Shown here piece by piece: positions 36,844 to 48,702 of a stretch of DNA of 64,000 bases; the stretch's first letter is position 1, and the number at the start of each line of letters is the position of its first letter. The stretch is from Acephala macrosclerotiorum (Eukaryota; Ascomycota; Leotiomycetes; Helotiales; Mollisiaceae). Location of the stretch: contig MU119483.1 in assembly GCA_014904845.1 (NCBI GenBank), positions 1 through 64,000 of the forward strand, given 5' to 3'. Below the pieces are notes generated by a model, which was not told where the DNA came from, searched no databases, and saw nothing but the letters and a program-made list of their open reading frames with translations. The translations under genes were made by a program, and so were the position numbers.

Positions 36844-38217
36844 CTACCTACAGGGCCTTTTAATTGTTAGCGCACCGAGAATTGCCACAATAACGCCGCT
36901 TTTACAATCACTCCACTGTAGAAACACAATAGAATGCAATGGATAATGAGGTTATTCAGAACTCTGTGTACCAACCATTGGCCTCAATCACTGCTTTGCA
37001 GCGCGCAGGCATTGTGTGAATCATGTCCTTGACCTCCGCATTTGTAATATCACTCCAGGCCTTTAAAACAGCTGCTTTAAGCTTGCGGTAGTTCCTATGG
37101 ACCTCTGGATCAAGCAAAGCCAAAATGTCCTTCATTCTATCTCACATAGTTTCAATTGGTGAGAGATCTGGAGAAAATGGTGGCCAGAAGATTGGAATGA
37201 TCCCTCTCTCTTTCATAAAAGCTATACTATGCTTTGCGGTGTGTCCTGGTCCTCCATCCTGCTGGAATAACAACTCTAAGTGATTGAATAGATACCTTCA
37301 AACTACAGGGACGGTGTGCTGACAATAGGTAGTTTGATCGATTGACTTCCATTCCTTCTCCCAGAATAATCCTTCTCCTTTGCCATATTTCCCTGAGATA
37401 CAACCCCAAAACATCCACCCTATCTTCCTTTGCCACTTGTGAGCTATGCAATCAAGGTGAAAGAGCTCTGAGACTCCTTTCTTTCTTGTGCACCATTGCT
37501 GGCGATAAAGACCAGGAGAAGTCCAACTCTCATCACTCCAGAGGATCTCATCCCATTGTTCTAATGTCCAATGCTCATGCTCATGTGCCCAAGCTAGTCT
37601 AAGCTCTCGATTCTTCTCTGAAAGTGGAGCCTTTCTCTTTCTGACCTCTCGCACATAGCCTTCAAGCTTAAATGCTCGGCGGATTGCTTTCTCTCCGCAC
37701 CAGTCCTGCCAACCAAAGTATTCAGAGAGCTCTGCCCAAGAGATGTCTCGAGTATGAGAGTTTGTGGTGGCCCAATCGACAAGCTGTTTGCGGTGGTGAG
37801 GTGTGAGAAGAACATGGGCTCCACAATGCCCTTTCTTTTGAGGAGTTGGTCGCGTTTCTATCGCATAGTAGAGTTGTTTCTGAGTAAGACTAGAAAATTG
37901 GAGCAAAATGTCAGCAATGCTCCAACCAGCTGTGTAATAAAGGGTTTGGATTTGCAGTTTCTCATCCCTTGTAGACTCTTGCGAAAGTGTGTGAAGTGTA
38001 GAGATATGCAGAGGCTCTGGCGTTGAATAATCCATTGAATTGATGATTTCAATGTAAAGCAGAGGAATGAGCTCACTTTAAAGCAGCATAAGAAATCACC
38101 TGTTTGAGTATAGAGCAGGTGCTTTTCTGGTGGTCTGATTGGCTGATGCCCGACGTCATGCCACGGCCGAAGAGCTGTTTTCGGACTCGCTAGACAATTA
38201 AAAGGCCCTGTAGGTAG
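36844..38217 (-). mobile_element. Tc1/mariner transposon, 1,374 bp
   Basis: Terminal inverted repeats of about 25 bp begin CTACCTACAGGGCCTTTTAA at 36844, with the complement ending at 38217. Both ends are flanked by TA (36842-36843 and 38218-38219), the target duplication of this superfamily. It carries one transposase gene on the minus strand with two in-frame stops. It lies about 260 bp upstream of the start of the second HET gene, so it may also have separated that gene from promoter sequence. Confidence 0.92.
36956..38035 (-). pseudogene. Tc1/mariner transposase (DDE_3), two stops
   Basis: The frame from the ATG at 38033-38035 to the TGA at 36956-36958 is 359 codons. The N-terminal half has helix-turn-helix character (SIADILLQFSSLTQKQLYYA, WAELSEYFGW). 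The catalytic core shows WSDESW (first Asp), QQDGGPGHTA (second Asp) and FSPDLSPIE (Glu), with 34 residues between the last two, the DD34E spacing of Tc1 elements. Stops: TGA at 37298-37300 and TGA at 37142-37144 (a likely former TGG, before DRMKDIL). The intact termini could still be moved by a transposase supplied from elsewhere. Confidence 0.9.
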
Positions 38218-38219
38218 TA

Positions 38220-38810
38220 CGTGCGGAGCAAGGGGGAAAGGTCCAAATCTGTGGGCCGAAAAATAAGGGTGGGAACCCGATCACATGATCTGGAAGCATA
38301 CAGCCTTCATATACATTACGTAAAAAGCCTCCCACTAAACCATGTCTCGATAAGACAACGAGTGGAATGGCCATAGACCAGAAGATTTCTTGACGCTACA
38401 ATGTTTTCCACAGAAAGAAGTCGCCCATCCTAGCTCCACAACTTTCGAACCCCTCTTTGGTTGAGAAAGCTTCAACTGACCTCAACTGTTCTGTTCCTCC
38501 TCGCGGTGTGCACTCCTCAGACGCATTCCAGGAGTTGGAGAGGCTTACACCTGGTAAGCACCACCTATTTTCTTAAATAGCTAGCACAGAATGACCTTCA
38601 CACAATAGACGCGCGCAAAAGATTTGCTGATCACCTTTGCACTGCCCTGTTGCGAAAAGTCTCGCACCACTTGACTGGGAAAGGCTGAGCCGTGCCCTGA
38701 TACTATTTCCAACTTTCAACATCTTCTCCAAGCTTCGACTCGACCTAACATAACAAACCACACCCTCGGGGCAAAGCTCGTAGCTCGGTCCCATATCACG
38801 CGCAACAAAC
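38220..38810 (+). promoter_or_regulatory. Presumed promoter and 5' leader of the sacsin-BTB gene
   Basis: No gene is seen. The mariner ends 590 bp before the start codon. The last bases before the ATG (CGCGCAACAAACATGG) give a good start context with A at -3. No specific factor site can be assigned. Confidence 0.4.
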
Positions 38811-41800
38811 ATGGCTGCGGTTGTCCCTCAGCCAATAGAGGAGCACGCACAGGTTCAATTGCTCACAACCGCGCTGAAGAATATATGTAATGGGTACGAA
38901 GCCGGCGGCACAGTCCTCCGCGAATTGTTGCAGAACGCAGATGACGCTGGTGCAACTGAAGTGGTATGAGATGTTTATCTTGGAGAGACAATAATCGCTG
39001 ATTTGACTTCAGAGGTTCATTCTGGACGAAGAAACTCACCCTTCCAATGCACTTATGGACCCCGCCCTACAGAAATACCAGGGTCCATCTTTGCTCGTGT
39101 TCAACAACGCAGTATTTACCGACAGGGATTTCAAAAATATATCTCGGCTCGGGGATTCGATGAAGAAGGATGATGGGGGGACTACTGGTCGTTTTGGCCT
39201 GGGATTTAATTCCGTGAGTCCTTCTATTCATATTTGACAGTCTCTGAAACTGCATTCCAGGTGTACAATTGGACAGACTCGCCATCCATCGTGTCGCGAC
39301 ATAAATTCTGTATTCTCGACCCTCACCATGAATGGTCCAAAGGTGGCCCGACCTATGATTTCCCGGCCAGTGCCCAAAGCCCGGCAATGATAAACCATAT
39401 AAAAGCGTTTGCTGCAGTCATGAAACAAACTGACGTGTCTTTCGATGGCACAATTGTCCGAATTCCTCTACGCACAACTCTTCAATCCCAAAGCAGCCAG
39501 ATTTCGAGTTCTCCTACTAGCATTTCCGACATCATGTCAGTATTTGAAAACTTTGCTGAAGAATTGGGCGAGAAAATCTTACTTTTCATGAGAAGCGTTG
39601 AGAAGTTAGAAATGGTATCTCGCAAAGGAACAATCAGAATTGAAATGGGAAGTACTGACACAATCCGAGTGTGAGTAGTCAAGATGGCTGTTCTCGATTG
39701 GGTGGCTGACTTGATTCATATGGACACAGACACAAACAGAAAGTCAAACATGCTGTCGAGCGTGCTTTGACTGACTCTCGCTATTGTTTTGACCATCCCT
39801 TCCAGGCTACCATCACATACGAAAAGTTTGGAAAAATCAAGGCTACCGATTTCATCATCCATCATCAGATACTTGGTGGTGCGATGGACCTTAACTTACA
39901 GGAATGGTGCTCTGAGCAAAAACTTATTCCCTGGGTTGCTGTTGCGTCAGCACCAGTATGCACACAGACTCTCGACATCTTCAGCAAATGCTAACTGTGC
40001 CCAGACTCAGTCTTCCCAACCATTTGAGGGTTACCTGTTCAACGTATTACCTCTGCCGGTCAAATCAAACCAGCCAATTCATTCTCATGGCCTTTTCAGT
40101 CTTCAGCCCGACAGAGCGAGTCTGAAAGTTAATGCCCGGACAAATCAAGATCAGAATCCTGCGATATGGAACAAGTGGCTCTTCGAGAGAGCTATCCCAG
40201 AATCGTGGGTGAAACTTCTTCTCTTCTTGGCAAAGATCTATCCTCAAGAGTCGCATTTCCGAATGTGGCCACAGCTGGCAGCTAACAATGACCCTTTGGT
40301 TCATGCAACCCGAAAGGTGTCAGATATCATCGAGAGAGAATGTCATGCGCTCTGGCCCACATGCGTAGGGTATGTAAATTCAAACGACGGTATACTCTCC
40401 ACTAAGTCGCTACCGAAGGAGCTGAAAGCCGCTCTTCAACAAGCACAAGTGCCCATGGTGTATGTGCCAGGACGGTTACTTTCCAGAGCCAAAGAAATAT
40501 TTTGTGAGCAGACATTGTCACCACACACACTTTGCGAGAGATTGAGGTTAAATGACGGCGTTTGTTCAGTGGACAGTCAAGGAAGATTACAAATTCTTGA
40601 TTATGTTTTGACACATGAGAATTTCTTCCAGTATGGTGGTCTCGAAATATTCCCTTTTGAAGATGGGGCATTCGGTGCGATTGGCAATGATCGCTTGGCA
40701 TTCGTAAGTCGGAATGGACCTGAGGAAGAACTTTTTGTACGTGATGTTTCCCGAAACATTGATGTGAAGAGACTCCTGGAATCCTCCCGTACTGCCTTGA
40801 GGCACGGATGTCAAAAGAAGACGGTTCACCCTTCGATTCAATTTCGCACAGTAATTTCATTCAGAGAATATGCTCTCACGAAGGTGTTCACGCACTTCTC
40901 GCCAGATGAGGACATGGTGGACCTTGACCGGAATCAACGCGAGTTTGTCGGCAGTGCCATGGCTTGGATGCAGTATGAGGCAATCGATATATTAGATCAC
41001 AACCTTTTAGATCTTTGGCTGATTCCCCTCAGCAACCAGAAGTATCGGAAAGTCAAGTCCTCGAAAGACAATCGAATATACTTTGCCCCCAGTGGAGCAT
41101 TAGGCGACATCATGTGGAAGATCGACGGCAATTTGTCGGTCAAATCGCATCCTCTCATTATGCGTGGGTCAGTACATACTCGACAAGTCTTGTCCGGATT
41201 GAGGAAGTACCCAGATCTCATGCCAAAGCTGTGGGTATCGGATGCGAATGATATCTTCAGCTTCATTGACTGGCTACAAGAAGTTTCAGCTTTGGTTGAG
41301 GAGACACAGGATACCTTGCGAAATGATCTGGTCTTGGCCATCTTAGGACACCTTCGATCGACATTGCCAGAAAAGACGAAGAAATTGCTCGGAAATCGTT
41401 TGATCTCATTAAGACTTTTTCGGACGGTGTCATGGAAGGAGGACGAGAAGAAAAAGAAGATGTAAGAAATTTCTTAAACAACATGGTATTGAAACTCACA
41501 GATCCTCAGGGTCTGTTTACTATCCTGGCCTTTGCAAGCATCGAACGATGTTTTCATCGGGCTTCTTGAGGGTGTTAGTCCGGTTCCGGATGTACCCGGC
41601 ACTCAATTTCTGCTTGCGGAGTACGATAGTCCTTCCAGAAAACTCCTTGATTTTCTCCGCATTGCAAAATGCGTCTCGCGCATAGTGCTCATCCAAGACG
41701 TGATAATTCCGGCCTGGAGGAAAGGCCAAAGTAATGCTTGGAGTGGTCTCCGAAAGGCACATATGAGCAAGTTCATTTTGGATCATTTCTCCTCCCTTGA

Positions 41801-44800
41801 ACCTGCACATCAGATCGATGTTAAAAAGCTTCCAATGGTGCCCGTATCCAGGTTGGATGGTAAACCTACATCAAAGTTCTCGATAGCATCAAACCTGATC
41901 GATCGTTCAAAACTGGATTTGGCTCGACTTTGTTTCGATGATGAGGAAGTGGTTCCAAACCACCACTTCTTTCAGAATTGTAAAATTCAGTTAGACTTTT
42001 GTGGGCTAAAATGCTCTCTGGATGAAGACTTCGTGGACAATCGAGCAAGATGCTACGGCAGTGGACAATACCCTCCCCTGGAAGTTCGGAGCCGTGCAGA
42101 GATGCTGTTGACCGAGAAATGTACTTGGACATCGCCTGTAACGAAGTGGAAAATGTCGAGTCTACGGTCTCTGCCATGGTTGCCGACATGTGATGTGCAT
42201 GGAAATTTCGCTTTGAAAAGTGCAAAAGACTGCCGTAGTCATGGTGACGGATTACTCTGCAGTTCTCAACTCCCAATAGTCACTGTTGCCACAACTCAAG
42301 AATGGGAGGAACGACTTGGCTGGACCACAGTACTACCAAATTACATTCTCCTTGCACAGATCAAGTTTGGAATCGAGACAAAAGATCAACAAATCGTCAG
42401 CGCTGTTCTGACTTACATCGCCCGAAATGATCTATTAAAGAGCCTCAGAGCGGAACTGAAGAAGGTGCATTGTGTCTTTGCCGGGAATGATCTCTTTCTC
42501 CTGCCGTCTTGTGCTTTTCATCCGGATCGTTCGAACCCTACCAACCTTGAGCGCTTGCAGCCATATATTGGGGTTGTCGAGAACAAGTTTTGGGAGAAGC
42601 ATGAAAGATTGCTTCTGGACATTGGTGTTCGGGAGCATCCAGTATCCTCTAATCTACTCGATATTCAGGCAATTTTGGGGGGAAACCCAAGAATCGGCGG
42701 GTCTGATGTTCGAGTTGCTATTGAGGTCCTCAATCTCGTCAGCCATGACAAAAGCGTTCCCCTTGAAAGCCTGAAGGTTATTACCGAGGATTACAAACTT
42801 GTTCCTCTCGCTGAAGTAATTTACGATGACCTTGGTACCCCTAGAACTGGGGAGGAGAGGAATTTCGCCCATCCCGACATCCCACGGCAGACTCTTCACG
42901 CACTTCATGTGGATGGTCGGAGGCAAGCACACATCAATCGAATGTTCGACTTCTCAAATGCAAGTCGATTCCACCAGGTAGAAGATCCGAAGATCAGAAT
43001 CAATGACACCTTGGAACGCTATCTTGTGGAAACAACGTTTCGGGAATATCTTGCAAATGCAGATGATGCGAAAGCCTCTGAAGTCAACTGGCTTTTGGAT
43101 GATACGCAATATCGGGGCCGGAACCTTATCGCTCCCTCGATGAAGCACTTTCAAGGGCCGGCATTATTGGTCCACAACAATTCAGGTAACTCCAATTAGA
43201 ACGTCATTGTTTCATTTAACGAGTGACTGACAAAGCTTAGTGTTCACTGGTGCCGATTTCGAAGGATTTCAGAAGCTAGGAGAAGGGAGTAAATCTCATG
43301 ATCCTAAAGCCATTGGTCAGTTTGGACGTGGGTCACAAACCATGTATCATTGGACAGATGTTCCCATGATACTGTCGGCGGATCGCTTGATTATCTTGGA
43401 GTAAGTAGAATTGTCTCAAGACGCTTCGCAATACTCATATATCCTCCCAGTCCACACGGCCAGTACATCTGTAGCAGACCTACGGCAGATCCCGTGTTTG
43501 GCATTTCACTTGATCTTAAAACTTTCAAGAACGTCTGTGAGGACCAGTTTGCACCATTCCACGGGCTGTGGAAATACACTAAAAATCTCGACTACTACCC
43601 TGGAACCATCTTTCGCTTCCCGCTTCGAATGACACCAGACTCGTCAAGCATCGGTAAAGGCAGGAAGCACCTGGAACCCAAAGAGGCTCGTAGGTTGATG
43701 CAGAGCTACTTCGATGAAGCACGAATCTCCTTGCTCTTCTTGAGAAATGTCACGTCCCTTAATTTCAAGATTCGTGGACAATCAAGTGCGTGGTCTGTAA
43801 CTCGCAAGCCAAGTTCAGGAGACGGCAGATCATTTGCTAAACCCGTCGATTTCTCGATTCGTAAGACCTCGGCCGACATGACACATGTTACTGGAACCGA
43901 TCGATGGATGGTAGCTATCAAGCAATATATTTCCAAGGACAACTTGATTCCCCCAACGTCGAGGAAGGCGAGGAAAAACACTGAATGTGGATTAGCAGCA
44001 TTGATGTGCTCCGATGAAGATTACGAAAGTGATTCGCCACAGTTTTCCAAACTCCGTGGGTCCAGAATGTTTACCACGACCCCGTTGCCACTTGAATCCG
44101 ATCTTCCAGTTCATGTCCATGCAAGCTTTGATATCTCTGGTGATCGACAGGCCATTGCATTTGATGATCGCGAAACACAGTTCCACGACACTAAATTCAA
44201 CCGTTACCTCCTTCAAGAGATTTTGCCCGAGGTCTATCTGAACTTCCTGGAGTCTATTGGCAATTCGTTCGGACGACAAATTTTCCGATTCTGGCCAACA
44301 AGAGCACGAGGCTGTGCTGAACTCCTTTGTGAGGCATTCTGGAAAGAGATCCCCAACAGCACCCGTAGACTTTTCCCGCGACAACTTACCGTCAAGGAGC
44401 GCCTTGACCGCCAGGACCCAGAATTTCTGGAGATCAGTAAAGCAGTGTTTGATTTTCTTCCTGCAGCTCAGTCAGATAAGCTTGCACCACTTCTCATGTC
44501 CCTTGAAGTCAACCTGGTCGGAGAGGTTCCCTCAACCATCAAAGATCGCCTGCAACAGTTCCCCAATATCGAATGTGTTTCCATGCGAATGCTTCGAGAG
44601 CTCTTCAAGTCAGAGGGAGCTGGCAAATGTATGCAAGCCATGATGACAGAAGGCAGCGAAGTCTGGAACGCATTGGCCTCTGTTATCTTTGTGGAAAGTG
44701 AACATCACCTTCTACAGGGTTGTCGGGTCGTTCCCCTGGCAGATGGTACTTTGGGAACTCTAAAATTCACGGGTTCCGCTGCACAGCAGGAGATTACAGA

Positions 44801-47427
44801 TTGTTTCTTTTTGGCTGATGAGCAGGAGCTTAAACTTTTCAAATTCGCATCGATGATTCTTGTGCGGGAGTCAAGCATGGGAACTGAAATTGCAAGTTTT
44901 CTGAGAAGCCACAAATTCAATGTGATTCGGTTGACATCCAAGGGCGTGAAGAGGCTGTTGACGATGAAGCCAGTTGTTTCCTCCCGAACCGATGAAGAGG
45001 ATGATTGGCTCGCGGATTTCTGGAAGTATTGGAGCTCGAAATTTGGCAAGTCTGAACGACATGTCTTCGAAGATACCGACTTCAAGATTTTTCGAGCAGT
45101 TCGAGATGGTGTTGTCGTGTACGCCTCGCCGTCGGAACTTGATTCGTTGCCAGCAGTGGTGGAACCTGCCTCAAGTTCACAACAGATACTCTGCAAGGCG
45201 ATACCTGGCCTGTATCGGTTTGATCGCACTTTCATGCCAAATTTGTACTCGGATTTTGATTCTACGTTGTCCTCAACCAAGTTCTTACTACGCTTCTTCC
45301 GAGCGTTGCAAATTCTGGGCAGTGAGGTGGGAGATGATCAGGCACGGTTTGCAACGAAGAACTTAAATGATGCCAATTTACAGGTCGGTTTATACACCCA
45401 TATTCTCATCGCATTTCCTTCTATCCTACGCACTAACTTGATATTTAAAGTTACTTCGAACACCGATCCTGGAGAACATCTCACCAGCATTTTCGATTAG
45501 CGACCCAAAACGATACTCGTCTTTCCATGATACGCTTATATCTCTGCCTCTTTGGCCGCCTATCCGATATCCTGTGAAGAAGCTCCTTCCCGCACGCGAA
45601 GCAACCATGACCGATAGCCCTCAGTTCCTAGTCCCTTGGATGAAAGATTTTGACAAGTTCATTGATCCTGAATTTTTAAAACAGAATCGCAATCAACGAT
45701 GTCTGAAGGACCTGAAAGTCCATACCATGAATCTGGAAGATCTCTTGTGCAGAGATGGTTACGTGTTTCCGATACCACAACCTTTGGATCCTGCTCGACA
45801 GGAGCGATTGTGTCGATTGATTTCTGATCTGGCTCTGCACCAAAGTCACAGGGACTGGACTTTGAAAGTCAGAACAACCTTGCAGCAAGTCGGCCTTGCT
45901 CTCGACGGACATTTTTCTTTGAAGAAAGCTAGCGAGCTTTATGACCACACCGATCCCATCTTTTTGGCAGCCTTTAGACACGAGAAAAGGCTCAGAATGT
46001 TACACGAAAGTGTCAGAGAACATTCTAGCTTCTGGGAAGAATTAGGTCTCCGTCGCCGAAATGGCTCAAGTGGCTGTTATAGGAGCGAAGATTATATCCA
46101 ATGCCTTCAGTCCTTGGTATCTAGATTGGACACTGGGGCTTCAAATTTAGATTCGCATCTTGCGGAGGATGAGAAAATTATTCTTGGTCCGTTGACAGAC
46201 GACATTCGTGCTTTTAGCACTATTGACGCGGATGACTGGCAACAGATCTCCGACGCGAAGGTGTTTCGGGCAATCACCAACTTCAATGGGGAGTACGATC
46301 ACCGGAGAGATGGGATGAGCGAGATGGCCTTTAGACAGCCGCTACTAAATCTCCGCGAGGTTATTTCCTATTGTCATGTTGCCATCTGTTGGAGCCAAAC
46401 CCCTTTTACCATTCATCAACCTACGAAGGAAGTTCTCCGCAAAGTACCTGGCAGAGGTCAACCAAAGATTGCAATGATATGGCTTCATTTGAAACACCTT
46501 GCAAGCATGGCGCAAAAACTCAAACAACATCAAGTCATCGATTTCCTAAAAGATCTGACCCTAAGTTACGAGCATCTGCAAGAAAACCTGGACCCTGTTC
46601 TGGATGACATTTCTTTCGCGAAGGAGCCAATCTGGCTCAATCTCAATTCTTTTGACGGCCGAACCGAGTTGCTGGAGGATGTTAGACACGAGTGGTGTAC
46701 CAATGGAGAATTGTATTTGTCACTCGCTGCTGATTGCGGTGCGCTCAAGGCGGTAAAACCAGGCCTGTTGCAATTTGAGAGACTTCTGAAAAAAGTAGGC
46801 TGTGACTCCATCAAACAACCTACCACTACACTCCCTCAAATTCAGGCCGATGACTCCCTTACGACTATATTGCTTCAGATGAAAATTGATCAAAGCTTTA
46901 CGGACATTGAATTTCAGACGGAAGGAAAGGTTCTTCACGCTCATCGCATGGTTCTGGCCGCTAAGTCCAAGAAATGGGCAGCCGAGTTCAGTGGTCGATG
47001 GAATATGAGACCTGTTATCAAGTATGACATACGTGCGGACGGAGATGACTTTCTCTCGTATCATACTCTTTCCAGCATGATCGCGTATGCGTATGAAGAT
47101 GCTATTGACTGGACAATTACAGATGTCTCGAAGGAGGATGATGAGCAACAACGAGAAAGTAAACTCGACATATTATTGGATCTTTGCAAAGGTGCCGATT
47201 ACATGATGATGGAAAAGCTGAAGACCCAGGTCGATTGCAAGATAGTCTCTGGGGCACGACTATTCATCAACCTTGCGAATGTGGAGGATGTCGAGCAAAG
47301 AGCCAGCGATTCAGGTGCTGTGCTTGTTGGAAAGTACTGTGTAGACTTTATCGAGGCAAATCACCAGGCTGTGCGGAAGGCACATGCCGATGTAGGGAAG
47401 GCTAGAGAATGGTGGCAGACTGATTGA
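38811..47427 (+). CDS. Sacsin-type double GHKL ATPase with C-terminal BTB domain
   Basis: Nine exons: 38811-38963, 39013-39213, 39261-39670, 39730-39955, 40005-41461, 41510-43185, 43241-43400, 43451-45383, 45451-47427. All introns (48-63 bp) have GT...AG ends and every phase agrees, giving 2,730 residues with no stop. Module 1 (about residues 15-290) has VLRELLQNADDAGATEVRF, the GHKL N-box; GPSLLVFNNAVFTDRDF; and TGRFGLGFNSVYNWTD, the glycine lid, followed by EGYLFNVLPLPVKSNQPIHS. Module 2 starts near residue 1,315: TFREYLANADDAKASEV, GPALLVHNNSVFTGADFEGF and a weaker lid GQFGRGSQTMYHWTD. A BTB/POZ fold lies at about 2,540-2,640: DQSFTDIEFQTEGKVLHAHR, MVLAAKSKKWAAEF. Such ATPase modules are Hsp90-like and linked to chaperone roles; BTB domains often recruit Cul3 ubiquitin ligase. 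A job in protein quality control or in sensing is inference. Start chosen for context and for the complete N-box. Confidence 0.92.
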
Positions 47428-48172
47428 GTATTCTGGTGGTGTGGTATGATACAGCACATTTTGTGTGGATTTGAAATCGAGAATGCACTCCCTTAACAAT
47501 ATATTTGATTGTGAATTCATTTTTCTTCTTCAATACTATATCTTCCTCGGCGCTGGATGTGGCTGCGGAATGTTGAGACTGCGCAGGTGGTGTCGATTGC
47601 GTCAGGGTTTGGTCTTGCTTTCTTGGGAATATGTCTTTTCGTTTGGTTGAGAACCTGAACAAGACCTGTTTGTGAATAATTTAGAAGCCGTGCTGCGAGA
47701 GGCAGTACAGTGCGTGACTATAGCCTTTGAGGGAAACCCTCTCCTTGTGTATCCTTAGGGCTGTGGGTTGCGATGGGAGTTATCAGAGGGATGAATATTA
47801 TGAGCCACGCTGCTAAAGTTGTCAGTCTCGAGGCTATTACCAATCTAGCCTAGTGTAGTTCTTCAGTCTTGCGTAGCACGTGCCATGTTGTGAAGCACCA
47901 ACTCGAATGCACCATTCAAGTATCTGTCTTTCTTAGTCAGGCTTTCCTATAAATAGGAAATCTGAGCAGTTTAATATCGCAGCGATTTAAATTGTTCCTC
48001 TTTAGCTTGGGCCCTTTAAGCTCCGTTAATACTTCCATCCCTATCCAAAATGTGCGGTCCCATGATCTTAAAATGCAAATGCTTGAATTAGACAGAGCCC
48101 AAACTGGACGCCGCCTTCGATGGGGACTACCCTACAAGAGGGAGCCATAATCGGCTCCCAAAAACAGGTGAG
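47428..48172. other. 3' side of the sacsin-BTB gene, no gene
   Basis: No supportable coding frame. The transcript presumably ends here, but no single terminator can be pointed out. Confidence 0.4.
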
Positions 48173-48433
48173 TCATCGAGGTGTATTCGGATCGTCTGCA
48201 GCGTCTTTTTTGGATTTCTGCGAGGGCCTAAATCGGATAGGCGGCCGCCCTTCATAGCATGTTTGTACTAAGGCTTCCTCCAAATTTAAACAATTCTTGT
48301 ATCTCCTAAGTATGCGAAATCCAGAATTGGCTTGGGCATAAGAATTGTCGTTGAGGGTAGAGAGGAATATTTTTGAAAGGTGGGGTCCATGACTTGCGGC
48401 CTGACGAATGATTGAGACGTTTGGTGGCGTCAT
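48173..48433 (-). CDS. Small hypothetical protein
   Basis: An 86-residue frame from ATG to stop: MTPPNVSIIRQAASHGPHLS ... GFRILRRYKNCLNLEEALVQ ... EGRPPIRFRPSQKSKKDA. The composition looks protein-like, with a basic C-terminus. I do not recognise it. It could be a scrap of a longer gene, since it stands alone beside a transposon. Confidence 0.35.
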   Translation of the reverse strand: MTPPNVSIIRQAASHGPHLSKIFLSTLNDNSYAQANSGFRILRRYKNCLNLEEALVQTCYEGRPPIRFRPSQKSKKDAADDPNTPR

Positions 48434-48702
48434 AGAGTATTAGGCTACTTCCAACCAGACTGGGGTGGATGACCCTGCACATGACTCCACCTCAGACCAC
48501 CCACCGAGATCGCGAGGTCAACCCAAATCAAGCACGGCAGAGGAACGTCAAAGGCTGGTTATAACCTCTTGTGTCAAAAACCGACGAAGACTAAACATTA
48601 AATCTAAGTTACTTTGCAGCAACCAGGTCGTGAAGCCAGCTTGAGCTTGCCTCAGACTTATCGATCCTCTATTACATCTTCAAATGGCAATCTTGGCTTC
48701 TA

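Noticed and set aside
44705..45280. 191-codon minus-strand frame inside the sacsin-BTB gene
   Set aside because: It is antisense to a phase-consistent exon and has no family features.
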